34,632 nucleotides of DNA from Elusimicrobiota bacterium (GTDB lineage: Bacteria > Elusimicrobiota > Elusimicrobia > UBA1565 > UBA9628): the NCBI GenBank assembly GCA_027327915.1, contig DAHVWT010000014.1, positions 1 to 34,632 of the forward strand, in the 5' to 3' direction. The notes beneath the pieces are model-generated. The model was not told where the DNA came from. It was given only the letters and a program-made list of their open reading frames with translations, and made no database searches. Below, one piece after another: positions 17,151 through 26,596 of this stretch. Both the position numbers and the translations under genes were made by a program. Every line of letters begins with the position of its first letter. Within the stretch, counting starts at the first letter, position 1.

Positions 17151-19127
17151 ATGGTCAAGCGCTTTAGAAGGCTCATCTTCGGATCTCCCCGCGACGTCGA
17201 AGACCCCGGCGTTCACCACAAGATCTCCCTCATCGCCTTTTTGGCTTGGGTCGGGCTGGGGGCGGACGGGCTCTCCTCCTCCTGCTACGGCCCGGACGAG
17301 GCCTTTCGGGCCTTGGGCGGCCACGCCTATCTGGCGGTCCCGCTCGCGCTCTCCGTCGCCCTAACGGTTTTCGTTATTTCCTATTGCTACACCCGCATCG
17401 TCGAGCACTTCCCATTCGGCGGAGGGGGATATATCGTCGCCGGCCGTCTTCTGGGCCCCACCGTGGGCCTTGTGTCGGGGAGCGCCCTCCTCGTCGACTA
17501 TGTCCTGACGATCTCGGTCTCGATCGCGGCGGGCATCGACGCCCTTTTCAGCTTTCTTCCTTATTCGTGGCAGGGCCTCAAACTGGGGATGGAATGCTCG
17601 ATCATCGTCGCCATGATGCTCATGAATCTGCGGGGGATCAAGGAGTCGGTGACGGCCTTGATGCCCATTTTCCTCCTCTTTCTCGCGACCCACGCCGTCA
17701 TCATCCTGGGAATCCCCTTCGTGATGACGGGGTCCTTTGGGGCGGCCGCCGAGGGGGCGAGACAAGGGTTCTCGGGCGGCTTGGCAAGCCTCGGCGCGGC
17801 GGGGCTTTTTGGCCTTTTTCTGAGGTCCTATTCGCTCGGCGCCGGCACCTACACCGGGATCGAGGCGGTTTCAAACGGCCTCCCCATCATGAGGGAGCCC
17901 AAGGTCGAAACGGGCAAGCGGACCATGATTTACATGGCGCTCTCCCTGGCGCTCACCGCCGGAGGCATCTTGCTCGGCTATCTCCTCTTGAACGCCCATC
18001 CCGTCCCCGGCCGAACGATGAACGCCGTCCTCATCGACAACTTCGTGAAGGGTTCCTGGCTGAGCGGCGGGAACGCGGGGCGATGGTTCAAGATCGTGAC
18101 GCTGCTCTCTGAAACCGCGCTCCTGATCGTCGGGGCCCAAACCGGCTTTATCGACGGCCCGAGGGTCATGGCCAATATGGCCCATGACTCCTGGCTTCCC
18201 AACCGCTTCGGGACCCTCTCCGACAGGCTGACGATCCAGAGCGGGGTCTTCTTGATCTCCGCGGTGGCCCTGGGGACGCTCCTGTATACCCGCGGGGAGA
18301 CGAGCACGTTGGTCCTGATGTATTCGATCAACGTCTTCATCACGTTCTCTCTCTCCCAGCTCGCCATGATGCGCTTTTGGTTCGGAAGCCGCCGTCGCGA
18401 TCCTTCCTGGGTCTGGAACCTATTCGTCCACGGGGTGGGCTTCGTGCTGTGCTTTTCCATCTTGGGGGTGAGCCTCTACGCCAAGTTCTTCCAGGGGGGC
18501 TGGTTGACCCTCCTGCTGACGGCGCTGCTCGTCGGCGGCTGTCTCCTGATCAAGAGGCATTACCTCCTCGTCAAGAAGAACCTTTCGCGATTGGACGAAA
18601 TCATGACGGGGCTTCCCCGCATGGAGGAGGCGCCGGGAAAGCCCCTTGACGCCAAGGCCCCGACGGCGATCCTTCTTGTCGGGAGCTATGGAGGCCTCGG
18701 CATCCACTCCATCCTAGCCATCCAGAAGCTTTTCCCCTACTATTTCAAGAACTTCATCTTCGTGTCGGTCGGCGTGGTGGACGCGGCGAGCTTTAAGGGG
18801 ATCGCCCGCGTGGAGGAGATCCGGCGGACGACGGAGAAGTCCTTGAAAGAATACGCAGCCCTCGCCCGCAGCCTGGGTCTTGCCGCGGACTGGCGCATGG
18901 AGATGGGGACCGACGTTCTCGAGCAGGCGGAGCGATTATGTCTCGAGACCGCGAGAGACTATCCGCGCTCCATCATCTTCGCCGGGAGACTCATCTTCGA
19001 GGATGAGAAGTGGTTTCACAGGCTTCTCCACAACGAGACGGCCTATCAGATTCAGCGCCGCCTCCAGTTCGCGGGCTTAAACGCCATGGTCCTCCCGGTC
19101 CGGGTGCTGGCCGGGTCCCCGGCGTAA
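17151..19127 (+). CDS. APC-superfamily permease, KimA/YdaO-like (probable K+ uptake)
   Basis: This is a 658-residue integral membrane protein with about 12 transmembrane segments (roughly residues 25-480) and a soluble C-terminal domain. The N-terminus (KRFRRLIFGSP), the FPFGGGGYIVAGR and SALLVDYVLTISVSIAAGIDA segments, the TGIEAVSNGLP loop and the C-terminal EDEKWFHRLLHNETAYQIQRR closely follow the plan of Bacillus KimA, a proton-coupled potassium importer whose soluble domain is regulated by c-di-AMP. Related proteins are often named simply amino acid permease. Potassium as substrate and nucleotide control are inferred from this resemblance; no diadenylate cyclase gene is in the window. The ATG at 17151 has no clear Shine-Dalgarno; an AT-rich stretch with TATGAT (17131-17136) may be the -10. 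Confidence 0.85.
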   Translation: MVKRFRRLIFGSPRDVEDPGVHHKISLIAFLAWVGLGADGLSSSCYGPDEAFRALGGHAYLAVPLALSVALTVFVISYCYTRIVEHFPFGGGGYIVAGRLLGPTVGLVSGSALLVDYVLTISVSIAAGIDALFSFLPYSWQGLKLGMECSIIVAMMLMNLRGIKESVTALMPIFLLFLATHAVIILGIPFVMTGSFGAAAEGARQGFSGGLASLGAAGLFGLFLRSYSLGAGTYTGIEAVSNGLPIMREPKVETGKRTMIYMALSLALTAGGILLGYLLLNAHPVPGRTMNAVLIDNFVKGSWLSGGNAGRWFKIVTLLSETALLIVGAQTGFIDGPRVMANMAHDSWLPNRFGTLSDRLTIQSGVFLISAVALGTLLYTRGETSTLVLMYSINVFITFSLSQLAMMRFWFGSRRRDPSWVWNLFVHGVGFVLCFSILGVSLYAKFFQGGWLTLLLTALLVGGCLLIKRHYLLVKKNLSRLDEIMTGLPRMEEAPGKPLDAKAPTAILLVGSYGGLGIHSILAIQKLFPYYFKNFIFVSVGVVDAASFKGIARVEEIRRTTEKSLKEYAALARSLGLAADWRMEMGTDVLEQAERLCLETARDYPRSIIFAGRLIFEDEKWFHRLLHNETAYQIQRRLQFAGLNAMVLPVRVLAGSPA

Positions 19128-19269
19128 ACGGCCGCGCGGCCCGAGGCCGAAAGTCCCCGGAACGGGTAGGCCTTTATTCCTCAAACCGCTTCCCCCTCGG
19201 GCCCAGGAGCGGAACCGCGCCTCGGGGATAATGAGGATCAACGCAGATCTCGAGCCGGAGGCTCCTAAC

Positions 19270-19683
19270 ATGAAAAAGCTGATCCTGGCCGGATTGATGA
19301 CGGCGCTCGGGGCGAATGCGGCGACAGCGGACGATCTGACCCGGCTCGCCGCGCGGGCGCGGCGGGTCTTCGCGGAGGCTGCGGGCGCTCCCGGGAGCGG
19401 CACGTCGGCCGCGCGGCTTGGGACGGGCAAGTTCGGCGCGGCTCCGGCGGCTGAGCCCGGCGGACGGAGGTTTGAGGGCCGAGCCGTTCGTCGGCGCCGG
19501 CTCGTGATGCGTGGCGTGCCTAGAGCTCCGGATGGCGTTGGCTCGGGGCCGACGCGGCATATGATTTCAGGGAGCCTCCTGGCGGGAGCCGCCGTCGGAG
19601 CCGCCAGTCCCGGAATCGGGATCATGATGGGAGCCGTCGCCGGCGCCTATCTGGGCATGCTGGTTTCCTTGTTATTGGATTAG
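19270..19683 (+). CDS. Small exported protein with glycine-zipper C-terminus, unknown function
   Basis: The ATG at 19270 has a good GGAGG Shine-Dalgarno about 8 bases upstream and begins a signal peptide (MKKLILAGLMTALGANAATA), so I prefer it to the in-frame ATG at 19231. The product has 137 residues. The middle is Ala/Gly/Arg-rich and disordered-looking, with FEGRAVRRRR near residue 70. The last 30 residues are a hydrophobic glycine-zipper-like segment (SLLAGAAVGAAS, GIGIMMGAVAGAYLG) that could insert in a membrane or oligomerise, as in small outer-membrane Gly-zipper proteins. No family is recognised. It stands alone between kimA-like and the convergent symporter gene. Confidence 0.65.
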   Translation: MKKLILAGLMTALGANAATADDLTRLAARARRVFAEAAGAPGSGTSAARLGTGKFGAAPAAEPGGRRFEGRAVRRRRLVMRGVPRAPDGVGSGPTRHMISGSLLAGAAVGAASPGIGIMMGAVAGAYLGMLVSLLLD

Positions 19684-19730
19684 AAAGAATGGCCGGGGCA
19701 AGAGCGACTGGGCTCGAACGCTACTGAAAA

Positions 19731-21236
19731 TTACGCCTCCTGCCGAAACATCCGGGCCCCGAAGAAGACGGCGAGCGCGCCTCCGGGAACGTAGAGCCGC
19801 CAGTAATCGGCGTGGAGCGCGCGCCAGAAGCCCGAGCCGTCGCCAGGAGAGAGCTTCCCGGCGAGGATCGCGAGCGTCAGCGTGACTGCCGTCGAGCCAA
19901 GCATGAGTCCGACAAGCGGCCTTGAGGAGACCCGCCAGTCGGTCAGGACCGCCAGGGCGAAGAGTCCCAAGAGCGGGCCGTAGGTGAAGGACACCATCCG
20001 GAAGCCAAGCCATAAAAGATCGCCCCAATGAGGCATGACGAGCGCCAGGAAAAGAAAGAGAACGCCGAAGCCCACGAACGATATCTTGGAGACCTTCAGG
20101 GTCTCAAGGGCGGTCCCATCTCCTTTCCAGGTCTTATAGAAATCGACGGTGAAGGAGGTCGCGAGCGCGGCCAAGGCGGAGTTGGAGCTGCCCATGGCGG
20201 CCGCGGCGAGCGCGGCGAGGAGAAGCCCCTTCAGGCCGCTCGGCATGGCGTAGAGAATGAAGCGGGGAAAGACTTGGTCGGGGTCGCCGACGCCGGCCGC
20301 GAAATCCGGATGAAGCCGGGCGAAGGCGTAGATCGCGACGCCGATCAAGAGAAAGACGAGCGCGATGGGGACCGACGCGAGGACCGAAAGGATGAGGCTC
20401 CAGCGCGATTTTTTCGGGTCGTCGCACATGAGCAGCCTCTGGACGAGATCCTGGTCCGTTCCGTACGCGGCCGCCGAATTGAAGAACCCCCAGCACGCGA
20501 TCAGGAGGAAGAGCCACAGGTTCTTCGGTTTGAGGAACTCGATGAAATTGAGCTTGTCGTAGGTCGATCCATCCGGCGCCCGGGCGTGGCGCGCCGCATG
20601 AATGATGGCCGGAACGCCGCCTGGGATTTGGCCCGCGACGAAAACGACGGTGGCGCCGGCGGCGGCGACGATGAGCAGAAACTGAAGGAGATCCGTCCAT
20701 GCGATCGCCTTTCCGCCGCCCGCCGTCGAATAGGCGAGGATGAGGAGGATCGTCAGGGTGACCGCCCAAGGATAAGACAAGGCGCCGCCGCTCGCGACCT
20801 CGATGACCTTGGCCGCGGCCACGACGCGGACCGTCGAGGCCAGGGTCCTTGAGATCAGAAAGTAGCCCGAGGCGGCGGCTCGGGCGCTGGAACCGAAGCG
20901 CCGGTCGATCGTCTCGTAAATCGAGGTGACGCGGAGCTTCTGGTAATAAGGAAGGAAAACGGCGGCAACGAAGAGGGCCGCGGCGATGTCGCCGACGTTG
21001 CCGAAAAGGTAGCGGCAGTCGGCGGAATAACCCTCGGCGGGGCCTCCGATCAGGGTCAAAGCCGAGATCGCCGTCGCAAGGAAGCTCGCGGCCGTGACGA
21101 GCCAGGGGATCCGGCGCCCCGCGAGGAAGTAATCCTCCGCGTTTCGCGACGGCGTCCTCGCGGCCCAGATTCCCACCCCGAAAAGGGCCACGACGTAGCC
21201 CGCGAGGATCGCCACGTCGAGGGCGGATAGGTTCAT
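19731..21236 (-). CDS. Sodium:solute symporter (SSS family)
   Basis: A 501-residue membrane protein with about 13 hydrophobic segments and the family's typical N-terminal DYFLAGRRIPW, SALTLIGGPAEGY and AYSTAGGGKAIAWTD segments. Mid-protein GTDQDLVQRLLMCDD and SSNSALAALATSFTVDFYK also match SSS transporters (PutP/SGLT type). It would import a small organic solute with Na+; the sequence resembles uncharacterised eukaryotic-like SGLT/SMVT-type members, and the substrate is unknown. The start ATG at 21236 overlaps the tsaE stop by 4 bases (ATGA); the longer open frame to 21623 is a tsaE shadow. It is the last gene of the long minus-strand operon, an unusual place for a solute transporter. Confidence 0.9.
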   Translation of the reverse strand: MNLSALDVAILAGYVVALFGVGIWAARTPSRNAEDYFLAGRRIPWLVTAASFLATAISALTLIGGPAEGYSADCRYLFGNVGDIAAALFVAAVFLPYYQKLRVTSIYETIDRRFGSSARAAASGYFLISRTLASTVRVVAAAKVIEVASGGALSYPWAVTLTILLILAYSTAGGGKAIAWTDLLQFLLIVAAAGATVVFVAGQIPGGVPAIIHAARHARAPDGSTYDKLNFIEFLKPKNLWLFLLIACWGFFNSAAAYGTDQDLVQRLLMCDDPKKSRWSLILSVLASVPIALVFLLIGVAIYAFARLHPDFAAGVGDPDQVFPRFILYAMPSGLKGLLLAALAAAAMGSSNSALAALATSFTVDFYKTWKGDGTALETLKVSKISFVGFGVLFLFLALVMPHWGDLLWLGFRMVSFTYGPLLGLFALAVLTDWRVSSRPLVGLMLGSTAVTLTLAILAGKLSPGDGSGFWRALHADYWRLYVPGGALAVFFGARMFRQEA

Positions 21237-21706
21237 GAGAGCGGCAACGCAAGGCGACGGAGCGCCGCGAGGATCTTTCTCGGGCGTTGGCCGCGGGCCT
21301 CGATGCGAATGCGGCGGGCGTCGCCCCTGGAATGGAAGAAGCTGAGATCGAGACGGTCGCCTGGAAGATAGACGTCGCCCGATTCGGGCCACTCGATCGC
21401 GATGATGCCCGAGGGGTCCTGGAGCGCCGCCTCGATTCCGACGTCGCCCGTATGGGCCGCGGCGACGCGGTAGAGATCGAAGTGGTGCAAGACGATGCCC
21501 TTGCCGCGGTAGACGCGTTCGAGGGTGAAGGTCGGGCTCTGGACGGGCGCCGGGATTCCGAGGCCCCGGACGAGCCCGGAGACGAACGTCGTCTTGCCGC
21601 TGCCAAGCTCTCCTCTCAGGCAAAGGACATCCAGGGGCTCGAGGAGGCGTCCCATGCGCTCTCCCAGCGAGCGCGTCTCCTCCGGGCCTCTCGTATTAAC
21701 GATCAT
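21233..21706 (-). CDS. tsaE: tRNA threonylcarbamoyladenosine biosynthesis ATPase TsaE
   Basis: TsaE is the small ATPase that works with TsaB and TsaD to make t6A37 in tRNAs reading ANN codons. The 157-residue product has the Walker A motif GELGSGKTT around residues 33-41, the SPTFTLERVY segment, HHFDLYRV and the IAIEWPE motif, all standard for the family. The C-terminus is slightly longer and basic. It overlaps thiL by 11 bases upstream and the symporter by 4 bases downstream. Genes for TsaB, TsaC and TsaD are not in this window. Neighbouring nnrD fits the common Nnr-TsaE gene linkage seen in many bacteria. Confidence 0.95.
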   Translation of the reverse strand: MIVNTRGPEETRSLGERMGRLLEPLDVLCLRGELGSGKTTFVSGLVRGLGIPAPVQSPTFTLERVYRGKGIVLHHFDLYRVAAAHTGDVGIEAALQDPSGIIAIEWPESGDVYLPGDRLDLSFFHSRGDARRIRIEARGQRPRKILAALRRLALPLS

Positions 21707-22613
21707 GCCGTTGGCGGAACTGGTCGTATCCGTCTTGGACCGGTCTGGACGCGCCGTCGCGCCGGGTGAACACTCCGAGCCGGTAGGCGGAGGGCAGGAC
21801 GGCCTTGAGCCGGCCCAATCGTCGAGGAGGAACGCCGAAGACGAGCCCGTAATCCTCCCCGGCGTCCGGGTCTCCTGGCGCGATCGAGGCGGGATCGAGC
21901 CTATAGGAAACTCCGGAGGCCCGCGCGATCTCCGCGGCCGAGCGCGCGAGGCCGTCCGAGTTGTCGATGAGGGAGGTCGCGAGCCTGGAGCGCGCGAGCA
22001 GGCGGGCTGCTTTGAATTGAGGCTCCGGCTCCCAGAACGCCCGGACCGCCCGGCCGCTCTTGATTCCCCGGCGCAGCGCGGACAAGCCCCTCCCAGCGAG
22101 CCCCAGGGGGCCCACCCCGCACAGGATGTCCCCGGCGCGAGCCCCGGAGCGCCGAAGGATGAAACGGGGATCCGCTTCTCCCAGGGCCGTCAAGCCGAAA
22201 AAAACCCGCTCGGAGCGCACCAAATTGCCTCCTAGCAGGGCGGTCTTGAAGAGGGCGCAGTCGGCGGAGAGCCCTTCTAGGAATTCCTGGAACCGACGCT
22301 CGGGCGTCGAGCCCGGAAATCCCGCGGTCGCGAGGACCGCGAGGGGCTTGACGTCCCCCATCGCCGCGAGATCGCTCAAATTGACCCGGAGAAGCTTTCG
22401 GCCGAGCTTCTTGAAATCCGCCCAACGGCTTTCAAAGTGAGTGCCCTCGACAAGATCATCGTGGGTCGCGACGAGAATCTTGCCGGAGCCGATCTTGAGG
22501 AGACCCGCGTCGTCCCCAGGGCCGAGAAGGAGAAAAGGGAAGCGCTGTCGCTGAAGCCGCTCATAGATGCGGTCCAGGAGCCGCGCCTCGCCAACCGAGG
22601 AGAGGAAAGTCAC
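21696..22613 (-). CDS. thiL: Thiamine-monophosphate kinase
   Basis: ThiL phosphorylates thiamine monophosphate to thiamine pyrophosphate. The 305-residue product has the family's LGPGDDAG near residue 30, the THDDLVEGTHF motif, VNLSDLAAMGD, GGNLVRS and DNSDGLA, all lining the ATP/Mg site. The late GEDYELLF motif reads GEDYGLVF, a mild change. It overlaps nnrD by 4 bases and tsaE by 11. No other thiamine genes are in the window, so whether the cell makes thiamine de novo or only phosphorylates salvaged precursors cannot be told. Confidence 0.93.
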   Translation of the reverse strand: MTFLSSVGEARLLDRIYERLQRQRFPFLLLGPGDDAGLLKIGSGKILVATHDDLVEGTHFESRWADFKKLGRKLLRVNLSDLAAMGDVKPLAVLATAGFPGSTPERRFQEFLEGLSADCALFKTALLGGNLVRSERVFFGLTALGEADPRFILRRSGARAGDILCGVGPLGLAGRGLSALRRGIKSGRAVRAFWEPEPQFKAARLLARSRLATSLIDNSDGLARSAAEIARASGVSYRLDPASIAPGDPDAGEDYGLVFGVPPRRLGRLKAVLPSAYRLGVFTRRDGASRPVQDGYDQFRQRHDR

Positions 22614-23536
22614 CGCGAGAGCTTTTTAAAAGCTTGTGGGAGGTTGTCGATGACGTCGCTTGCGGTCGTGGACCAGGCGCCCAAGGCCCGGCCGGCCAAA
22701 TCTCCCGCCATGCCATGAAGATGGGCGCCCAGCGCGGCGGCCCCAAAGGCGGTTTCCATGGGCGATCCCTTAAAACGGCCGCTCGCGATCATCTGAGCCC
22801 AGAGACCGGCGAGAAGGCCCGTGAGGACGTCCCCGGAGCCTCCCTTGGATAGGGAGGGGCCGCCCGTCGCGTTGATGGCGGACTCCCGGCCGTCCGAGAC
22901 GACGCTGTTGCGCCCCTTGAGGAGGCAGACGCCGCGCCAGTCCTGGGCGAGCTTCATCGCCGAGGCGCCGCGGTTTTTCAGGACGGCCGCCGTCCGATGG
23001 AGGCCGAGGCATCGCGCCATTTCGCCGGCGTGCGGGGTGAAGACGCAGGGGAGGGAACGACGTCCGGCGAAGATCTCCCTGGCGCGCTTCGCGGCTCCCG
23101 CGAGGGCGGTTAAGGCGTCCGCGTCCACCACGGCCGGAAGGCTGACGCCCTCGAGCAAGGAGAAGACGAACTCCTGGGCGCCGGGCGCGAGCGAGAGCCC
23201 GGGCCCAATCGCGACGACGGTGAACCGGCGGCTTTGGAGGGCTTCCTGGATGACCGCCAGCGCGGAGGATTCGATCGAGCCCGTGGGGGATTCCGGAAGC
23301 CCGAGCGTCAGCGCCTCGGGAACGGCGGCCGCGGCGGCGTCTTGGAGGCTTCGCGGCAGGGCCAGCGTCACCAGGCCCACGCCCGAGCGCAACGCCGCCC
23401 GGGTCGAAAGAAGGGGGGCCCCGAGCATTCCCCGAGAGCCTCCCACGATGAGGGCATGCCCGAAGACGCCCTTGTGGTCGTCGGGCAAGCGGGGGATGAG
23501 GGCGCGCCGCAACGCGGAAAGGGAGGACGCGGCCAT
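22610..23536 (-). CDS. nnrD: ADP-dependent NAD(P)H-hydrate dehydratase
   Basis: NnrD repairs hydrated NADH and NADPH, using ADP or ATP in the dehydration. The 308-residue product is the ribokinase-like (YjeF C-terminal) domain: KGVFGHALIVGGSRGMLGAP near the N-terminus, VVDADALTAL, FTPHAGEMARCLG and the catalytic-loop GGSGDVLTGLLAGL. In many bacteria this domain is fused to the NnrE epimerase; here the epimerase half is missing from this protein and from the window. The start overlaps the acpS stop (TAATG) and the stop overlaps thiL by 4 bases. Confidence 0.94.
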   Translation of the reverse strand: MAASSLSALRRALIPRLPDDHKGVFGHALIVGGSRGMLGAPLLSTRAALRSGVGLVTLALPRSLQDAAAAAVPEALTLGLPESPTGSIESSALAVIQEALQSRRFTVVAIGPGLSLAPGAQEFVFSLLEGVSLPAVVDADALTALAGAAKRAREIFAGRRSLPCVFTPHAGEMARCLGLHRTAAVLKNRGASAMKLAQDWRGVCLLKGRNSVVSDGRESAINATGGPSLSKGGSGDVLTGLLAGLWAQMIASGRFKGSPMETAFGAAALGAHLHGMAGDLAGRALGAWSTTASDVIDNLPQAFKKLSR

Positions 23537-23899
23537 TATCGGGAGTTGCCGGAGGCCAACGCGACCGCCGCGGCGTAGCGCTCCGTGTGGGTCAGCGACA
23601 GCTCGAGGTCGCGCCTCACGCGTCCTTGGACGAGGACGTAGGGACGGCCGAGGACGTCGCGTTCGACGCGAATATCCTTGAGCGCGACGCCGCCGTGTCC
23701 GAGAGCTTTCCAGACCGCTTCCTTCGCCGCGAACCTCGCCGCGAAATGCGGCCAGGGCTTTTTCTTGGCCCGGCAGTAGCGGATTTCCTCCGGGGCGAAG
23801 ACCCGCGATAGAAACAGGGGGGTGCGCCGGGCCACGGTTTTGATGCGGGAGACCTCGACGATGTCGAGGCCCAGGCCCCCGCCGCGCCCCGCTCGGCCC

Positions 23900-23925
<26 letters not shown>
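23536..23925 (-). CDS. acpS: Holo-[acyl-carrier-protein] synthase
   Basis: AcpS transfers 4'-phosphopantetheine from CoA to the serine of acyl carrier protein. The core is clear: GLGLDIVEVSRI with the metal-binding Asp, FAARFAAKEAVWKALG with the catalytic Glu, and SLTHTERYAAAVALA at the end. The start is not. There is no ATG or GTG near the expected position. I use the in-frame TTG at 23925 (129 residues), which lies inside the end of glmS; a CTG at 23874 would give 112 residues. A normal AcpS has about 120-126. The gene shares one base with nnrD (TAATG). Linkage to pdxJ and to nnr-type genes is common in bacteria. Confidence 0.9.
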
Positions 23926-25759
<1,834 letters not shown>

Positions 25760-25772
25760 TTTTTTAGGGAGA

Positions 25773-25860
25773 GCAACGGATAGCCAAAGAAAGCCAAGGA
25801 AGGCCAGGGAAGTTCGTTTCTTTCCGCAACCTTCCGCAGCCTTCTGCGGCTTTCCGTTGC
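25773..25860 (-). repeat. Long imperfect hairpin with 10-base periodic arms in the glmS leader
   Basis: Two arms of about 40 bases (25773-25812 and 25821-25860) face each other across a short loop. The outer 8 bases (GCAACGGA / TCCGTTGC) pair perfectly. Inside, each arm is a run of degenerate decamers: AGCCAAAGAA-like units on the left, and CTTCCGCAGC-like units on the right. In the minus-strand transcript most of the mismatches become G-U pairs, suggesting that the RNA form is what is maintained. No U-tract follows, so it does not look like a simple terminator. Confidence 0.7.
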
Positions 25861-25864
25861 GTTG

Positions 25865-26596
25865 TTATTGGAGCAACCTCTTCATCTCGGCGACCGCGGA
25901 TTTGATCCCGATAAAGACGGATCGGGACACGATCGAAAAGCCGATGTTGACGGCCTCAAGATGGGCGATGCCAGCCACCGCCCGGACGTTCTCGTAGTCG
26001 AGCCCGTGCCCGGCGTGCACTCCGAGGCCTAGCTCATGGGCCAAGTAGGCCGCCAGGTCGATTTTTTCGAGGGCCGTCTTGCCCTCGCGGCCCCCCTTCG
26101 ACTCGGCGTAAGCGGTCGTGCAAAGCTCGACCGTGTCGGCGCCGAGGCTCTTGGCCAAGCGCACGGCCGAGGCTTCCGGGTCGACGAAGAGGCTCACGGA
26201 CATGCCCGACTTCTTGAGGCGCTCGATCGCCCGGCCGGCCGCCCTCTCCGCGCCGTCGGCGAGCCGGAGCCCTCCCTCCGTCGAAACCTCGCCGGGACGC
26301 TCCGGCACGAGGCAGACGGAAAAAGGCTTCGCCTTCATCACGACGGCCAGCATGGCTGGGTCCGTGCAAACCTCGACGTGGGTCTTGCCCTTGAGGCGGC
26401 ACAGATCGAAAAGGTCCTTGTCCTGGATGTGTCGGCGATCGCGGCGCAGGTGGACGACGATCATGTCCGCCCCCGCGAGCCTCGCGAGCTTGGCGGCGAC
26501 GATCGGATCGGGTTCGACGTCCCGCCGCGCCTGCCGCAGGGTGGCCAAATGGTCGATGTTCACGCCGAGCTTGACCGGCCGATCTTCAAAGTTCAT
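25865..26596 (-). CDS. pdxJ: Pyridoxine 5'-phosphate synthase
   Basis: PdxJ condenses 3-amino-1-hydroxyacetone phosphate with deoxyxylulose 5-phosphate to make pyridoxine 5'-phosphate, in the DXP-dependent B6 route. The 243-residue product shows the signature LGVNIDHLATLRQARR near the N-terminus, the HLRRDRRHIQDKD phosphate/active-site loop, and the C-terminal GLGVHAGHGLDYENV. Size is normal. The start overlaps the end of glmM by 11 bases. In E. coli pdxJ is followed by acpS; here glmS stands between them. PdxA and the other genes of the pathway are not in the window. Confidence 0.97.
   Translation of the reverse strand: MNFEDRPVKLGVNIDHLATLRQARRDVEPDPIVAAKLARLAGADMIVVHLRRDRRHIQDKDLFDLCRLKGKTHVEVCTDPAMLAVVMKAKPFSVCLVPERPGEVSTEGGLRLADGAERAAGRAIERLKKSGMSVSLFVDPEASAVRLAKSLGADTVELCTTAYAESKGGREGKTALEKIDLAAYLAHELGLGVHAGHGLDYENVRAVAGIAHLEAVNIGFSIVSRSVFIGIKSAVAEMKRLLQ

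Noticed and set aside
19128-19143. GGCCGCGCGGCC palindrome after the KimA-like gene as a terminator
   Set aside because: The stem is short, has almost no loop and is not followed by a U-rich tract.
19684-19730. tRNA-like text (GGCTCGAACG beside TGGCCGGGGC) after the symporter stop
   Set aside because: The T-loop-like bases have no matching 5-base stem, lie at the wrong distance from the CCA-like end, and there is no room for the rest of a tRNA before the coding region.
25760-25864. glmS ribozyme in the glmS leader
   Set aside because: The leader is too short, and the hairpin with decamer arms does not show the ribozyme's pseudoknotted core. The plain position before glmS is the only similarity.
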